From contig CADBVZ010000036.1 in NCBI GenBank assembly GCA_902798285.1, positions 1 through 46,741 of the forward strand: 46,741 nt of DNA. Reading direction: 5' to 3'. Of the stretch, positions 1-7,879 are shown one piece after another (position 1 is the stretch's first letter; every line of letters begins with the position of its first letter). The position numbers and the translations under genes are program-made. The stretch comes from an uncultured Prevotella sp. GTDB taxonomy: Bacteria; Bacteroidota; Bacteroidia; Bacteroidales; Bacteroidaceae. The notes under the pieces were generated by a model, which searched no databases, was not told the DNA's origin, and saw only the letters and a program-made list of their open reading frames with translations.

Positions 1-1
1 G

Positions 2-553
2 ACGCTGCTTCTGTGTTTCTTCATGTTGACTTCAACATTCTTGACACCGGAACCAGTATCAGTCACCGCGCCTAACTCTGTGTCAGAGCTGAAGATTCCA
101 GAGCAGGATGTCCTGAACATTCTGGTAACCCCAGAGGGCAAGGTATTCTGTGGTACGGAAAACAAGAACAACATGCAGGCTATGCTGGACGCCATGACCG
201 ACAAGTTTGGTGTACAGCTCAACGCCAACCAGGTTAAGCACTTCCGCGAGGATGCTATGGTCGGTGCTGCAATGTCTCAGCTCCCCAACTACCTCAATCT
301 CGAGCCCGAGAAGATGAGTGAGGCTATCCAGAAGCTCGGTCTGCCGCTCGATAGTATCGACGGAGGCAAGAGCGAATTCCAGGAGTGGGTCACAGCGGCC
401 CGCGATGTGAACCCCGACATCAAGCTCGCCATCAAGTGCGACTCTAAGACTCCATACTCAGCTATCAAGCTGTTGATGTCGGAACTTCAGGACATGAGCG
501 AGAACCGTTTCCAGCTCATTACGAATCTCGATGTTAAACGTTTAAACGAGTAG
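2..553 (+). CDS. exbD: ExbD/TolR-family biopolymer transport protein, 5' truncated by window edge
   Basis: This is the inner-membrane stator-associated subunit of the ExbB-ExbD-TonB complex, which uses the proton gradient to energise TonB-dependent outer-membrane receptors. The frame is open from base 2 to the window edge, and the first ATG (base 23) falls inside the single hydrophobic helix (LLLCFFMLTSTFL), so the true start lies upstream. After the helix comes a Pro-rich turn and a periplasmic domain of about 160 residues, as in ExbD. A second exbD starts 4 nt after the stop, then tonB, which fixes the assignment. Paired exbD genes are usual in Bacteroidetes. The conserved Asp of the helix would lie in the missing part. 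Confidence 0.85.
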   Translation, partial: TLLLCFFMLTSTFLTPEPVSVTAPNSVSELKIPEQDVLNILVTPEGKVFCGTENKNNMQAMLDAMTDKFGVQLNANQVKHFREDAMVGAAMSQLPNYLNLEPEKMSEAIQKLGLPLDSIDGGKSEFQEWVTAARDVNPDIKLAIKCDSKTPYSAIKLLMSELQDMSENRFQLITNLDVKRLNE

Positions 554-557
554 TATT

Positions 558-1223
558 ATGGCAAAGAAAAATCTATCCAAGCAGAAAAAGATGGATACCC
601 GCGTGAACTTCACGCCGATGGTAGACATGATGATGCTTCTGATCACCTTCTTCATGCTGTGTACTACACTGGCCAAGCCGCAGGCTATGCAGCTGACCAT
701 GCCGTCAAACGATGACACGAAGAATCTGAGTGAGGAACAGAAGCAGGTTACAAAGGCTTCTCACACCATTACCCTTTATCTGGGCTCTAACGACAAGGTT
801 TGGTATGTAGCTGGTCTGCCCAACTACGACGATCCATCTTGTGTAAAGGAGACCACCTATGGTAAGGAAGGTATTGAGAAAGTTCTTAACGAGCACACTA
901 CAGAGGAAGGTATCAACCCGATTGCCAAGATCAAGATGGCTAAGAAGGAGCTCGATGCCAAGAAGAACGAGTACAACTCGAAGATGACCGACGAGCAGTA
1001 CCAGGAACAGCTCAAGAAGCTGAAGAAGGGTGAACTCCCCAACGGCGAGAAGGTTCCTACGATGACCGTCATCATCCGTCCTCTCAACACCGCTACGTAT
1101 GAGAACATGGTAGCCGCTCTTGATGAGATGCTGATTAGCAACGTTGATAAGTACGTCATTGACAATGTCGACAAGATGAGCGACGAAGACAAGGAGCTCA
1201 TTGCGAAGGCTGGTGTCAAGTGA
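558..1223 (+). CDS. exbD: ExbD/TolR-family biopolymer transport protein
   Basis: Second ExbD subunit, 221 residues. A short Lys-rich cytoplasmic N-terminus leads into one membrane helix (about residues 20-42) of sequence PMVDMMMLLITFFML. Asp23 sits where ExbD and TolR carry the proton-coupling aspartate. The remainder is a periplasmic domain with a charged, Lys/Glu-rich insertion around residues 115-165, longer than in E. coli ExbD (about 140 residues). It starts 4 nt after the first exbD and is followed after 26 nt by tonB, so it is almost certainly co-transcribed with them. The two ExbD proteins differ enough that they are probably not interchangeable, but that is inference. Confidence 0.9.
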   Translation: MAKKNLSKQKKMDTRVNFTPMVDMMMLLITFFMLCTTLAKPQAMQLTMPSNDDTKNLSEEQKQVTKASHTITLYLGSNDKVWYVAGLPNYDDPSCVKETTYGKEGIEKVLNEHTTEEGINPIAKIKMAKKELDAKKNEYNSKMTDEQYQEQLKKLKKGELPNGEKVPTMTVIIRPLNTATYENMVAALDEMLISNVDKYVIDNVDKMSDEDKELIAKAGVK

Positions 1224-1249
1224 TTAACCCCTAAAAAGAAGAAAGAACT

Positions 1250-2083
1250 ATGGCAAAAATAGATCTTATTGACAATGGCTGGGTTGACCTCGTGTTTGAG
1301 GGCAAAAACCAGGCTTACGGAGCTTATCAACTGCGCAAGAACACCGGTGCTCGTAACTTAAAGGCTATCATTACAATGTTCGTTGGTTTTGCCATCATCG
1401 CAGCCATCGTCATTGCAAAGGTGTCTATCGAAAACTATATTGCTTCACAGAACGCAGCCATCGAGGCCGACGTAGAGTTGGCTAGTCTGGCTGAGAAGAA
1501 GGAGGCAAAGGTTGAGAAGAAGGACGAACCCGAGGTTGAGAAGATTGAAGTAGAGCGTGTAAAGAGTTCTGTAGCATTCACCGTTCCTGAAATTAAGAAG
1601 GATAATGAGGTGAAGGAAGATCAGGAGATGAAGTCTCAGGAAGAACTTCAGGAAACCAATACCGCTATCGGTGCCTTCACTGTTGAGGGTAACGACGAGA
1701 CTGGTGGTGAGGTGCTGAAGGCAAAGGAAGTAATTGCCGAGCCCGAGCCCCCGAAGGTTGAGGAATCCAAGGTATTCGACGTTGTAGAGGAAATGCCCCA
1801 GTTCCCTGGCGGTCCCTCAGCCCTGTTCGAGTATCTGTCTAAGAATATCAAGTATCCGGTAGTAGCCGAGGAGAACGGTGTACAGGGTCGTGTAATCGTA
1901 ACCTTCGTTGTAGAGCGTGATGGTTCTATCACCGACGTAAAGGTTGTGAAGAGCGTTGACCCCTCACTCGACAAGGAGGCACAGCGCGTGGTTAAGTCCA
2001 TGCCACACTGGATTCCTGGTAAGCAGAACGGTTCTGCAGTACGTGTAAAGTACACCGTACCTGTAACCTTCCGTCTGCAGTAA
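1250..2083 (+). CDS. tonB: TonB family energy transducer
   Basis: TonB links the ExbB/ExbD motor to outer-membrane TonB-dependent transporters. The 277-residue protein has a Bacteroidetes-type N-terminus (VFEGKNQAYGAYQLRK), one membrane helix at about residues 38-60, a Lys/Glu/Pro-rich periplasmic spacer (about 75-185) and a C-terminal TonB domain (about 190-277) with the expected FPGG...YPVVAEENGVQGRVIVTFVV and PVTFRLQ segments. It lies directly downstream of two exbD genes and 17 nt upstream of a PstS-like gene. The cluster order exbD-exbD-tonB-pstS-TPR is, as I recall, a recurring arrangement in Bacteroidales. Confidence 0.93.
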   Translation: MAKIDLIDNGWVDLVFEGKNQAYGAYQLRKNTGARNLKAIITMFVGFAIIAAIVIAKVSIENYIASQNAAIEADVELASLAEKKEAKVEKKDEPEVEKIEVERVKSSVAFTVPEIKKDNEVKEDQEMKSQEELQETNTAIGAFTVEGNDETGGEVLKAKEVIAEPEPPKVEESKVFDVVEEMPQFPGGPSALFEYLSKNIKYPVVAEENGVQGRVIVTFVVERDGSITDVKVVKSVDPSLDKEAQRVVKSMPHWIPGKQNGSAVRVKYTVPVTFRLQ

Positions 2084-2100
2084 ACGCTGATCAATCTGAA

Positions 2101-3060
2101 ATGAACGCATTCAACAAATTCACAAAATTAGTTGGATTAACACTGATATTAGGCTTGTTCCCCGGATGTGGGAGCAAGCCTAATCCTGAATTGGAGGAAG
2201 CTTATCAGAAAGCCGCAGCTTACTTCGTAGCCGATGAGAGCTTCTACCCCATCCTCGATGAGGAACTTTATTATTTCACCAGTCAGACACTCGACTCCAT
2301 CACCCCCGTTTACATCAACGAACAGGATGCAGTCAAGAAACTGATGAAACTTGAGACGTGGCTGGCCTTCACCACTCGTGACTTCACACAGAAGGAGCGT
2401 CAGAACCTGATCGACCGTAAGTACATGCCAAGAGCGATTCCCATCGCGTACGACGGTCTGGCCATCATTGTCAACAATGCAAACCCCGACACATGCATCA
2501 CCATCAAGGACTTTGCCCGTGTACTCCGTGGTGAGATCGTCAACTGGAAAGACCTCGACCCACAATCAAAACTTGGCGAAATCGACGTGGTGTTCGACAA
2601 TCCCCTGTCGAGTACCGTCCGCTGGTGTGTCGACTCCATCCTTGGAGGCAAGCAGTTCAGTGCCAAGAACATTGGTGCCGTACAGACGAGTGCCGCTGTG
2701 ATCGACTATGTCGAGAAACACGAGAACTCACTCGGTATCATTGGCAGCAACTGGCTCAACGACAAGCGCGACACCACCAACGTTACCTTTAAGAAGAATA
2801 TCACCGTGATGGGTGTCAGCAAGATGGACTCAGCCAAGAGTTACAACAGCTGGAAACCCTATCAGTACTATCTATACAACGGCAACTACCCCCTCCGCCG
2901 TACCATCTATGCCCTGCTCAACGATACGCGCAATGGCATTCCCTCGGGTTTCACCCATTTCATCCAGTTGCCCAAGGGACAGAAGATTATCCTCCGCTAT
3001 GGATTACTGCCCCGCACTGCAAATATGAACGTGCGCGACGTCATCGTGAACACAAAGTAG
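2101..3060 (+). CDS. PstS-like phosphate-type substrate-binding lipoprotein
   Basis: Predicted lipoprotein of 319 residues. A signal peptide ends in the lipobox LFPGC, with lipidated Cys23. The body resembles PstS-like/PBP-type phosphate-binding proteins, including the segment IPIAYDGLAIIVNN and later LGIIGSNWL, which fit the family's two-lobed fold. No PstC, PstA or PstB permease or ATPase genes follow. Instead the gene sits between tonB and a TPR protein, which suggests a role tied to the TonB machinery or phosphate sensing rather than a classical ABC importer; that is inference. The start is fixed by the signal peptide, 17 nt after tonB. Confidence 0.8.
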   Translation: MNAFNKFTKLVGLTLILGLFPGCGSKPNPELEEAYQKAAAYFVADESFYPILDEELYYFTSQTLDSITPVYINEQDAVKKLMKLETWLAFTTRDFTQKERQNLIDRKYMPRAIPIAYDGLAIIVNNANPDTCITIKDFARVLRGEIVNWKDLDPQSKLGEIDVVFDNPLSSTVRWCVDSILGGKQFSAKNIGAVQTSAAVIDYVEKHENSLGIIGSNWLNDKRDTTNVTFKKNITVMGVSKMDSAKSYNSWKPYQYYLYNGNYPLRRTIYALLNDTRNGIPSGFTHFIQLPKGQKIILRYGLLPRTANMNVRDVIVNTK

Positions 3061-3153
3061 AGCGCTTTTTTAAACCAAACGAAGAATCTAACGTCAAACA
3101 GATAACAAGAGAGAGATAGCAAAATAAAGTATAACTTAAAAACAAAAAGAATT

Positions 3154-4575
3154 ATGAAAGCAATCAAATATCTAGTAATGGGTGTGATGCTGGCAGGTTT
3201 CAGCGCCACCGCAAATGCACAGGAAGCAGAGCTCAATGCAGCTCTCGAAGGAATTAAGTCAAAGGCTCCTAATGTAGCCGAGTTAGCAAAAGTAGCTTAT
3301 AAGAAGAACAAGAAAGACGCCGAGGCTCTTGTTAAGATCGGTCGTGCCTTCTATGAGCAAAAGGACACTGCCAATGCAGCCCAGTTCGCACGTTATGCCA
3401 ACGAGGCCGGCAAGCCCAAGTATCAGTATGCTCCTGCTTATCTGCTCCTTGGTGACATCGAGTCAGCCTATGGTACCGATGGTGGTAAGGCCGCTGGCTA
3501 CTACAACCAGGCTATCAACTTCGATCCGAAGAACCCCGAGGGTTACAAGAAGTGGGCTATGGTTTATCGTAAGATCAGCCCCTCTCAGGCAGCCAAGAAG
3601 CTGGATGATATGAAGGTAAACTGCCCCAATGAGGATGTAGATGCCGTCAAGGCTCATATCTACATGCTGGCTGGCGATGAGAAGCAGGCTTACGAGAACT
3701 ACAAGAAGGCAGACATCAACAAACTCGATAAGCTCGGACTCAACGAGTTCGTACGCTGCTCATACTTCACTGGTAAGTTCGAGGATGCCCTCCGTGCCGC
3801 AGAGGCTGGTATCAAGCTCGAGCCACGCAACCCGACATTCAACCGTCTGGCCATGTTCGCCAACTATGAGTTGAAGAAGTACGACGAAGCTAAGGCTTAC
3901 ATCATCAAGTACTTCAACGAGACCGATAGCGCCAAGTTCTCTGAGTACGACCACTTCTACACAGCTCTGATCTATCAGGCTCTCGAAGATAAGGCCAATA
4001 TGTATGCAGAGTACGACAAGGCTCTCGAGCTGGTTAACGACTCATCTATGATCAAGCGTTGGGCTATCCTGAAGAGTGTATCCGACTCTTATCTGAAGGA
4101 TCAGGAGTTCGAGAAGGCCATCAAATACTACAACGACTACCTCGGCTGCAAGCCCGATGTAAACTTCGACGATCAGGAAGGTCTTGCCAACATCTACTCT
4201 AAGTATGGTGATGCCGATCCTACCAAGAAGGCAGAGATGATCCAGAAAGCTGTTGATCTGTTCCGTGCCGCTGGTGAGAAGTTCCCCATCCAGCAGGTAT
4301 ATGCCACCTATATGGCTGCTAACAACGTAAACAAGCTCGATGACAACATGAAGAACTCTCTGGCTAAGCCCGACTATCTGAAGCTGATCAGTCTGCTGAG
4401 CTCAAAGGCCGATCGTACCAAGGGAGAGGACACCATGCTGAAGACAGCTTACCACTATATGATGTTCAACTCATACATCAACAAGAAGGTAGCCGATGCT
4501 AAGGACTTTGCTGATAAGATCCTCGCAATCGATCCCGAGTACAAGCCCGCCCTCGAAATCAAGAACCTGAAGTAA
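3154..4575 (+). CDS. Exported tetratricopeptide-repeat protein
   Basis: Protein of 473 residues with a clear signal peptide (MKAIKYLVMGVMLAGFSATANAQ), then tandem helical repeats to the end, several of TPR type (for example AGYYNQAINFDPKNPEGYKKWA and ALRAAEAGIKLEPRNPTF, each a helix pair ending in a P-rich turn). No catalytic motif is visible. It is probably periplasmic and a protein-interaction scaffold. It is the last gene of the exbD-tonB-pstS cluster, 93 nt downstream of the pstS-like gene, and is followed by a strong terminator. The molecular role is unknown; co-occurrence with TonB genes suggests an accessory function. Confidence 0.85.
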   Translation: MKAIKYLVMGVMLAGFSATANAQEAELNAALEGIKSKAPNVAELAKVAYKKNKKDAEALVKIGRAFYEQKDTANAAQFARYANEAGKPKYQYAPAYLLLGDIESAYGTDGGKAAGYYNQAINFDPKNPEGYKKWAMVYRKISPSQAAKKLDDMKVNCPNEDVDAVKAHIYMLAGDEKQAYENYKKADINKLDKLGLNEFVRCSYFTGKFEDALRAAEAGIKLEPRNPTFNRLAMFANYELKKYDEAKAYIIKYFNETDSAKFSEYDHFYTALIYQALEDKANMYAEYDKALELVNDSSMIKRWAILKSVSDSYLKDQEFEKAIKYYNDYLGCKPDVNFDDQEGLANIYSKYGDADPTKKAEMIQKAVDLFRAAGEKFPIQQVYATYMAANNVNKLDDNMKNSLAKPDYLKLISLLSSKADRTKGEDTMLKTAYHYMMFNSYINKKVADAKDFADKILAIDPEYKPALEIKNLK

Positions 4576-4596
4576 TTCAAGTTTATCAATACTTAC

Positions 4597-4634
4597 AAGA
4601 GGCGCTTCCTACTGGAAACGCCTCTTGATTTTTT
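4597..4634 (+). terminator. Rho-independent terminator after the exbD-tonB-pstS-TPR operon
   Basis: Arms AAGAGGCG and CGCCTCTT (4597-4604 and 4619-4626), with an inner TTCC/GGAA extension and a small loop, are followed by a T-rich tract to 4634. It lies about 20 nt after the TPR stop codon. Confidence 0.88.
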
Positions 4635-4681
4635 CTATCCCCTCACGCGTACATCATTATTATAATAGATGTTAGTTATTA

Positions 4682-4791
4682 GAAACAAGTAGTTCCAAGA
4701 TTTGTTCCAATATCTGGCACAACTTGTTTCAATAGTCGGAACACAGTGTGCCAAACGTTGAAACAATGTGTTTCGACTATTTAAACAATCC
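4682..4791. repeat. Degenerate 22-bp tandem array of GTTYCA-N6-GRAACA dyads
   Basis: Four 22-nt units begin at 4704, 4726, 4748 and 4770. Each opens with GTTYCA or a variant and carries a near-reverse-complement GRAACA/GAAACA-like half 12 nt later. A further GTTCCA half-site at 4692 and GAAACA at 4682 extend it upstream. The region 4635-4955 holds no convincing gene. Larger pairing is also possible: 4731-4745 is complementary to 4767-4781 apart from one position. It could be a protein-binding array, a structured RNA or a decayed repeat element; the sequence alone does not decide. Confidence 0.6.
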
Positions 4792-4812
4792 GAAGGGAAC
4801 TATTAAAGACTG

Positions 4813-4868
4813 CCGAGTAAAGTCGGACTTTAGTCCGAGTAAACCTAGACTTTACTCGGAGTAAACCT
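4813..4868. repeat. Nested inverted and direct repeats (CCGAGTAAAGTC family)
   Basis: A perfect 12-bp inverted repeat (CCGAGTAAAGTC at 4813-4824 and its complement at 4848-4859) encloses a second perfect hairpin (CGGACT/AGTCCG, 4824-4829 and 4832-4837). GAGTAAACCT occurs twice, at 4837-4846 and 4859-4868. There is no T-tract, so it is not a standard terminator. Confidence 0.6.
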
Positions 4869-4955
4869 CTACGAAGGCATTGACTACGAGAAAGACAAAA
4901 GATTTCCTGAAACGTATTAATATATAATATACGAGCAAGGGAGAAGGAATAAGAA

Positions 4956-4985
4956 AAGAGGCGCTTCCGTGGGGAAACGCCTCTT
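4956..4985 (-). terminator. Terminator of the ferredoxin gene (minus strand)
   Basis: The same 8-bp arms as the hairpin at 4597 (AAGAGGCG and CGCCTCTT) with the same TTCC/GGAA inner stem are found here. Read on the minus strand, a T-rich run (TTTTCTTATTC) follows. It begins 26 nt after the ferredoxin stop codon. Confidence 0.75.
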
Positions 4986-5010
4986 AGAGGTTTGTTATGT
5001 CCTTAGTAGA

Positions 5011-5181
5011 TTAGGGAAGGCTGATAGCCTCAGAAGGACAAACACTTGCGCATGTGCCGCACTCTGTGCAAGCATCAGCATCGATCACGTAGCGCTCTGC
5101 ACCCTCAGAGATAGCCTCAACGGGGCACTCACCAGCACATGTACCACAAGAAATGCAATCTTCACCAATTACGTATGCCAT
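5011..5181 (-). CDS. 2[4Fe-4S] ferredoxin, 56 residues
   Basis: A small bacterial ferredoxin, an electron carrier for pyruvate:ferredoxin oxidoreductase and similar enzymes in anaerobes. Translation of the minus strand from the ATG at 5181 gives MAYVIGEDCISCGTCAGECP... with two complete cluster motifs: Cys9-x2-Cys12-x2-Cys15-x3-Cys19-Pro and Cys38-x2-Cys41-x2-Cys44-x3-Cys48-Pro. This is the clostridial-type duplicated fold at its normal length (about 55 residues). A full promoter lies upstream and a terminator downstream, so it is a single-gene transcription unit. Confidence 0.96.
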   Translation of the reverse strand: MAYVIGEDCISCGTCAGECPVEAISEGAERYVIDADACTECGTCASVCPSEAISLP

Positions 5182-5233
5182 AATTCTTATAAATTAAAGT
5201 TGTTAATACTGTTAATACTCACTTATGATGATG

Positions 5234-5265
5234 CAAAGGTACAATATTTTTCGAAATATACCAAA
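5234..5265 (-). promoter_or_regulatory. Bacteroidetes promoter of the ferredoxin gene
   Basis: On the minus strand, TTTG (complement of 5262-5265) and TACCTTTG (complement of 5234-5241) are separated by exactly 20 nt, about 53 nt before the ferredoxin ATG. Confidence 0.8.
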
Positions 5266-5340
5266 CTTTAGGTATGCTTTTTTAATAATTTATACGATGT
5301 CGAAATAATAAAAGGGCCTTTTCTGCGTTATTTTAAGCGT

Positions 5341-6090
5341 ATGATGAAGGGCAGATTATTGACCGTGGTTTTGCTTCTCTGGACAGCGCTCAGCTGCCCA
5401 GCGCAGAAGCGTGTGGTGCAGTATAAGCCTTACATCGACCTGCGCCCCATGCACTTCGGCATACTCGTGGGTATGAACATGCAGGATATAGAGTTCGAGA
5501 ATGTGGGGCCTCAGACGATCACCCTCGACGATGGAACCACGCAAGAGCAAACGATTGTTTGCGATGCTGACCGATGGAACACAGGATTCTCAGTAGGCGT
5601 GCTGGCCGACCTGAGACTATCGAACCATCTGAACCTGAGGTTCTCGCCCACCATGCACTTCGGCGCCAAGCACCTGATGTTCCACAACCTGACGAGTCTC
5701 GACCAACAGGGCAAACCCAAAGAGGAGCGCCAGGATATGAAGAACACCTACGTATCGTTCCCCATCGACCTGAAGTTCAGTGCTGAACGTTGGAATAACT
5801 ATCGTCCGTACATGATGGCTGGCGTGAACCCTATGCTTAACCTGACGAGTAAGAACCAGGACTTTGTACAACTGAAACGAAGCGACCTGTTTCTGGAGGT
5901 AGGACTGGGGTGTGATTTCTACCTACCTTTCTTCAAACTGATACCAGAACTGAAGTTCTGCTACAGTCTGAGCGACGCCATCGACCATAAGCATGCCAAC
6001 GAGTTGAAGGATGCGAACAAGCGTATATACACAAATGCTGTGACCAGTGGCCACAGCAAAATGATAGTTCTAACGTTTTATTTCGAATAG
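5341..6090 (+). CDS. porT: PorT-family outer-membrane beta-barrel protein
   Basis: Predicted outer-membrane protein of 249 residues with a signal peptide (MMKGRLLTVVLLLWTALSCPAQ) and a C-terminus rich in alternating hydrophobic residues ending in aromatic ...MIVLTFYFE, as in beta-barrels. The segment RPMHFGILVGMNMQDIEF is typical of PorT, a component of the type IX secretion system of Bacteroidetes. The family also has members in species without that system, so the functional label is tentative. It stands alone on the plus strand, and its stop codon abuts the convergent metallophosphatase stop with no gap. No clear TAnnTTTG promoter was found upstream. Confidence 0.72.
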   Translation: MMKGRLLTVVLLLWTALSCPAQKRVVQYKPYIDLRPMHFGILVGMNMQDIEFENVGPQTITLDDGTTQEQTIVCDADRWNTGFSVGVLADLRLSNHLNLRFSPTMHFGAKHLMFHNLTSLDQQGKPKEERQDMKNTYVSFPIDLKFSAERWNNYRPYMMAGVNPMLNLTSKNQDFVQLKRSDLFLEVGLGCDFYLPFFKLIPELKFCYSLSDAIDHKHANELKDANKRIYTNAVTSGHSKMIVLTFYFE

Positions 6091-6933
6091 TTATTTCTCC
6101 AGATCCAGAATGAGCTTGCCGATAAACACACCATGCTTTCCGTTCTGATCCACAGGAATCATCTTTCCATTCTTGTTAGGAGCATACTCAAGTGTAGACA
6201 TATAAGTATGGGTATGTCCACCCAGCACAAGATCACAGCCTTCAGTCAGTTTGATGAATTTCTCATCGGGATAGTCTGACACGGCCCATCCCAGGTGAGA
6301 AACACAGATCACGAGATCGCACTTCTCCTTTTTACGAAGGATATCGATGTACTTCTGAGCCGTTTCAGCAGGATCGAGATAGGTAATACCCTCACAGTTG
6401 CCATCGAAAACGAGGCCCTTCATCTTCGGAGCCAGCGCGAAAACACCAATCTTCACATCACCACGCTTGATAGTGATATAAGGCTTCACAAGACCTTCGA
6501 GCACAGTACCTGTACAATCATAGTTTGAGCACACCACAGGGAAGTTGGCCATACGGAAGATTCGGGCCATATTCTCCATACCGAAGTCGAACTCGTGGTT
6601 ACCGATGGTGGTACACTCGTAGCCCATCTGGTTCATCAGGCCAATCTCTACCTCACCCTTAAAGAGCGTGTAATAGCCAGAACCCTGGCAGAAGTCGCCA
6701 GAGTCGAAGAGCAACAAATCAGGATTCTGCTTGCGCTCTTCCTTGATCATATTGATACGACGCAGGAATCCACCACGACCAGCCAGATCCTTGTTGTCGA
6801 GATTCACGTTCAGGGGCATAATCGCGGAATGGGTATCGTTGGTATGAAGTATAACAAGCTGCTTATGCTTCTTGGCATCAACGGTGAGCACTGAAAGCAG
6901 TGCCATCAATATAATAAGGTGTATACGTTTCAT
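6091..6933 (-). CDS. Metallophosphatase, N-terminal half of a split 5'-nucleotidase (UshA type)
   Basis: Exported calcineurin-like phosphoesterase of 280 residues that probably hydrolyses nucleotides in the periplasm. After a signal peptide (MKRIHLIILMALLSVLTVDA) come the dinuclear-metal motifs in order: HTNDTHS, DSGDFCQG, GNHEFDFG, VSHLGW and GGHTHTY. This equals the N-terminal catalytic domain of UshA. The substrate-binding C-terminal domain is encoded by the gene just upstream, whose stop codon ends 2 nt before this ATG. Such a two-gene split is, to my knowledge, common in Bacteroidales. Confidence 0.92.
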   Translation of the reverse strand: MKRIHLIILMALLSVLTVDAKKHKQLVILHTNDTHSAIMPLNVNLDNKDLAGRGGFLRRINMIKEERKQNPDLLLFDSGDFCQGSGYYTLFKGEVEIGLMNQMGYECTTIGNHEFDFGMENMARIFRMANFPVVCSNYDCTGTVLEGLVKPYITIKRGDVKIGVFALAPKMKGLVFDGNCEGITYLDPAETAQKYIDILRKKEKCDLVICVSHLGWAVSDYPDEKFIKLTEGCDLVLGGHTHTYMSTLEYAPNKNGKMIPVDQNGKHGVFIGKLILDLEK

Positions 6934-6935
6934 AA

Positions 6936-7706
6936 TTATTGTACTTTAATTCGTCCTTCAACTTGTGCATCAACCACGATACCCTTAGCATGCATATCGC
7001 GGAAGTAGTTCATAATGAGATAGCGGGTATTGTTGCTGGCATCCTGAGGAGCAACCGTATTTGTTCCCTCTCGGAGGGCAGGCATACCATCGTTGCCTTC
7101 GAGCAGGTAATTGATAGTAGCAATGCGATACTCTGCCTTGGGATCGATCTCCTGACCATGCAGACGGGCAGAGATGAGCTCATTAGGTTCACCCTTCTTG
7201 ATGACGAGTTCCACACCTTTGCTCACGCCCTCGCCTCCTCTTTTAGCAATCTGCTGGAAGAGTTTCATCACCTTGTCGCCTGTAAGAGTTGTAAAGCAGA
7301 TTTTGTTCTCAAAGGGTGCCACGTCTAATATGTCGCCATAGGTAACGTCGCCCTTCGTCAGGTCGGCACGAATACCACCCATATTATAGATGGCAAGTAC
7401 GGGAGTCTCGTTATAATCCTTGGCGGCCCAGATCAGGATGTCGGACACCAGGTTCGAGAGATCGCTCTCAGGGCGCTGGGGGTGCATGTTATGGGCTATC
7501 TGTCCCATAATGGGGCCCATGATGGAGTCATTCACCCGTTTAAATGGTTCAAGGTACTTTGCAGCCGCCTCATCGGGGTTCTGATCAAAACGACTGTCAA
7601 CAATGATACGTGAACGTTCTACACCGACAAGTTGGTAGTGCTTAGGAGCGCACGAAACCATCAGCATAGATGCCACAACACAATGAATTAGTTGTCTTTT
7701 CTTCAT
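6936..7706 (-). CDS. 5'-nucleotidase C-terminal domain lipoprotein
   Basis: The protein matches the C-terminal, nucleotide-specificity domain of UshA-like 5'-nucleotidases (NMGGIRADLTKGDVTYGDIL and the later GNDGMPAL segment). I choose the ATG at 7706, giving 256 residues, because it opens a lipoprotein signal peptide (MKKRQLIHCVVASMLMVSC, Cys19). The longer frame to 7787 would start inside promoter-like sequence. The minus-strand box TACCTTTG (complement of 7727-7734) lies 20 nt upstream without a clear -33 partner. It is co-transcribed with the metallophosphatase, so the two products probably assemble into one enzyme at the inner or outer membrane face. Confidence 0.88.
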   Translation of the reverse strand: MKKRQLIHCVVASMLMVSCAPKHYQLVGVERSRIIVDSRFDQNPDEAAAKYLEPFKRVNDSIMGPIMGQIAHNMHPQRPESDLSNLVSDILIWAAKDYNETPVLAIYNMGGIRADLTKGDVTYGDILDVAPFENKICFTTLTGDKVMKLFQQIAKRGGEGVSKGVELVIKKGEPNELISARLHGQEIDPKAEYRIATINYLLEGNDGMPALREGTNTVAPQDASNNTRYLIMNYFRDMHAKGIVVDAQVEGRIKVQ

Positions 7707-7752
7707 GATTTTTAAATTTATTGGTGCAAAGGTACAAAAAATATCCGAAATA

Positions 7753-7784
7753 TTTGTTTGTTTTCCTAAATATTTGTACCTTTG
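7753..7784 (+). promoter_or_regulatory. Bacteroidetes promoter of rplS
   Basis: TTTG at 7753-7756, 20 nt, then TACCTTTG at 7777-7784. The predicted transcript has a leader of about 90 nt before the L19 start. The box lies back to back with the minus-strand box at 7727-7734. Confidence 0.78.
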
Positions 7785-7879
7785 CACCCGCTTTTCGGCG
7801 TAATCGCTGGCAGGAAGTATCGAGAGGCCTGTTATGTTGCGTTGGAACGATACAACAAATTTAATTATTAAATAAAGAA

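Noticed and set aside
4682-4791. CRISPR array
   Set aside because: Units are contiguous, degenerate and dyad-symmetric with no unique spacers, and no cas gene is present.
4969-5271. 100-codon plus-strand frame with many Cys
   Set aside because: It is the antisense of the ferredoxin gene, which has both cluster motifs, promoter and terminator on the minus strand.
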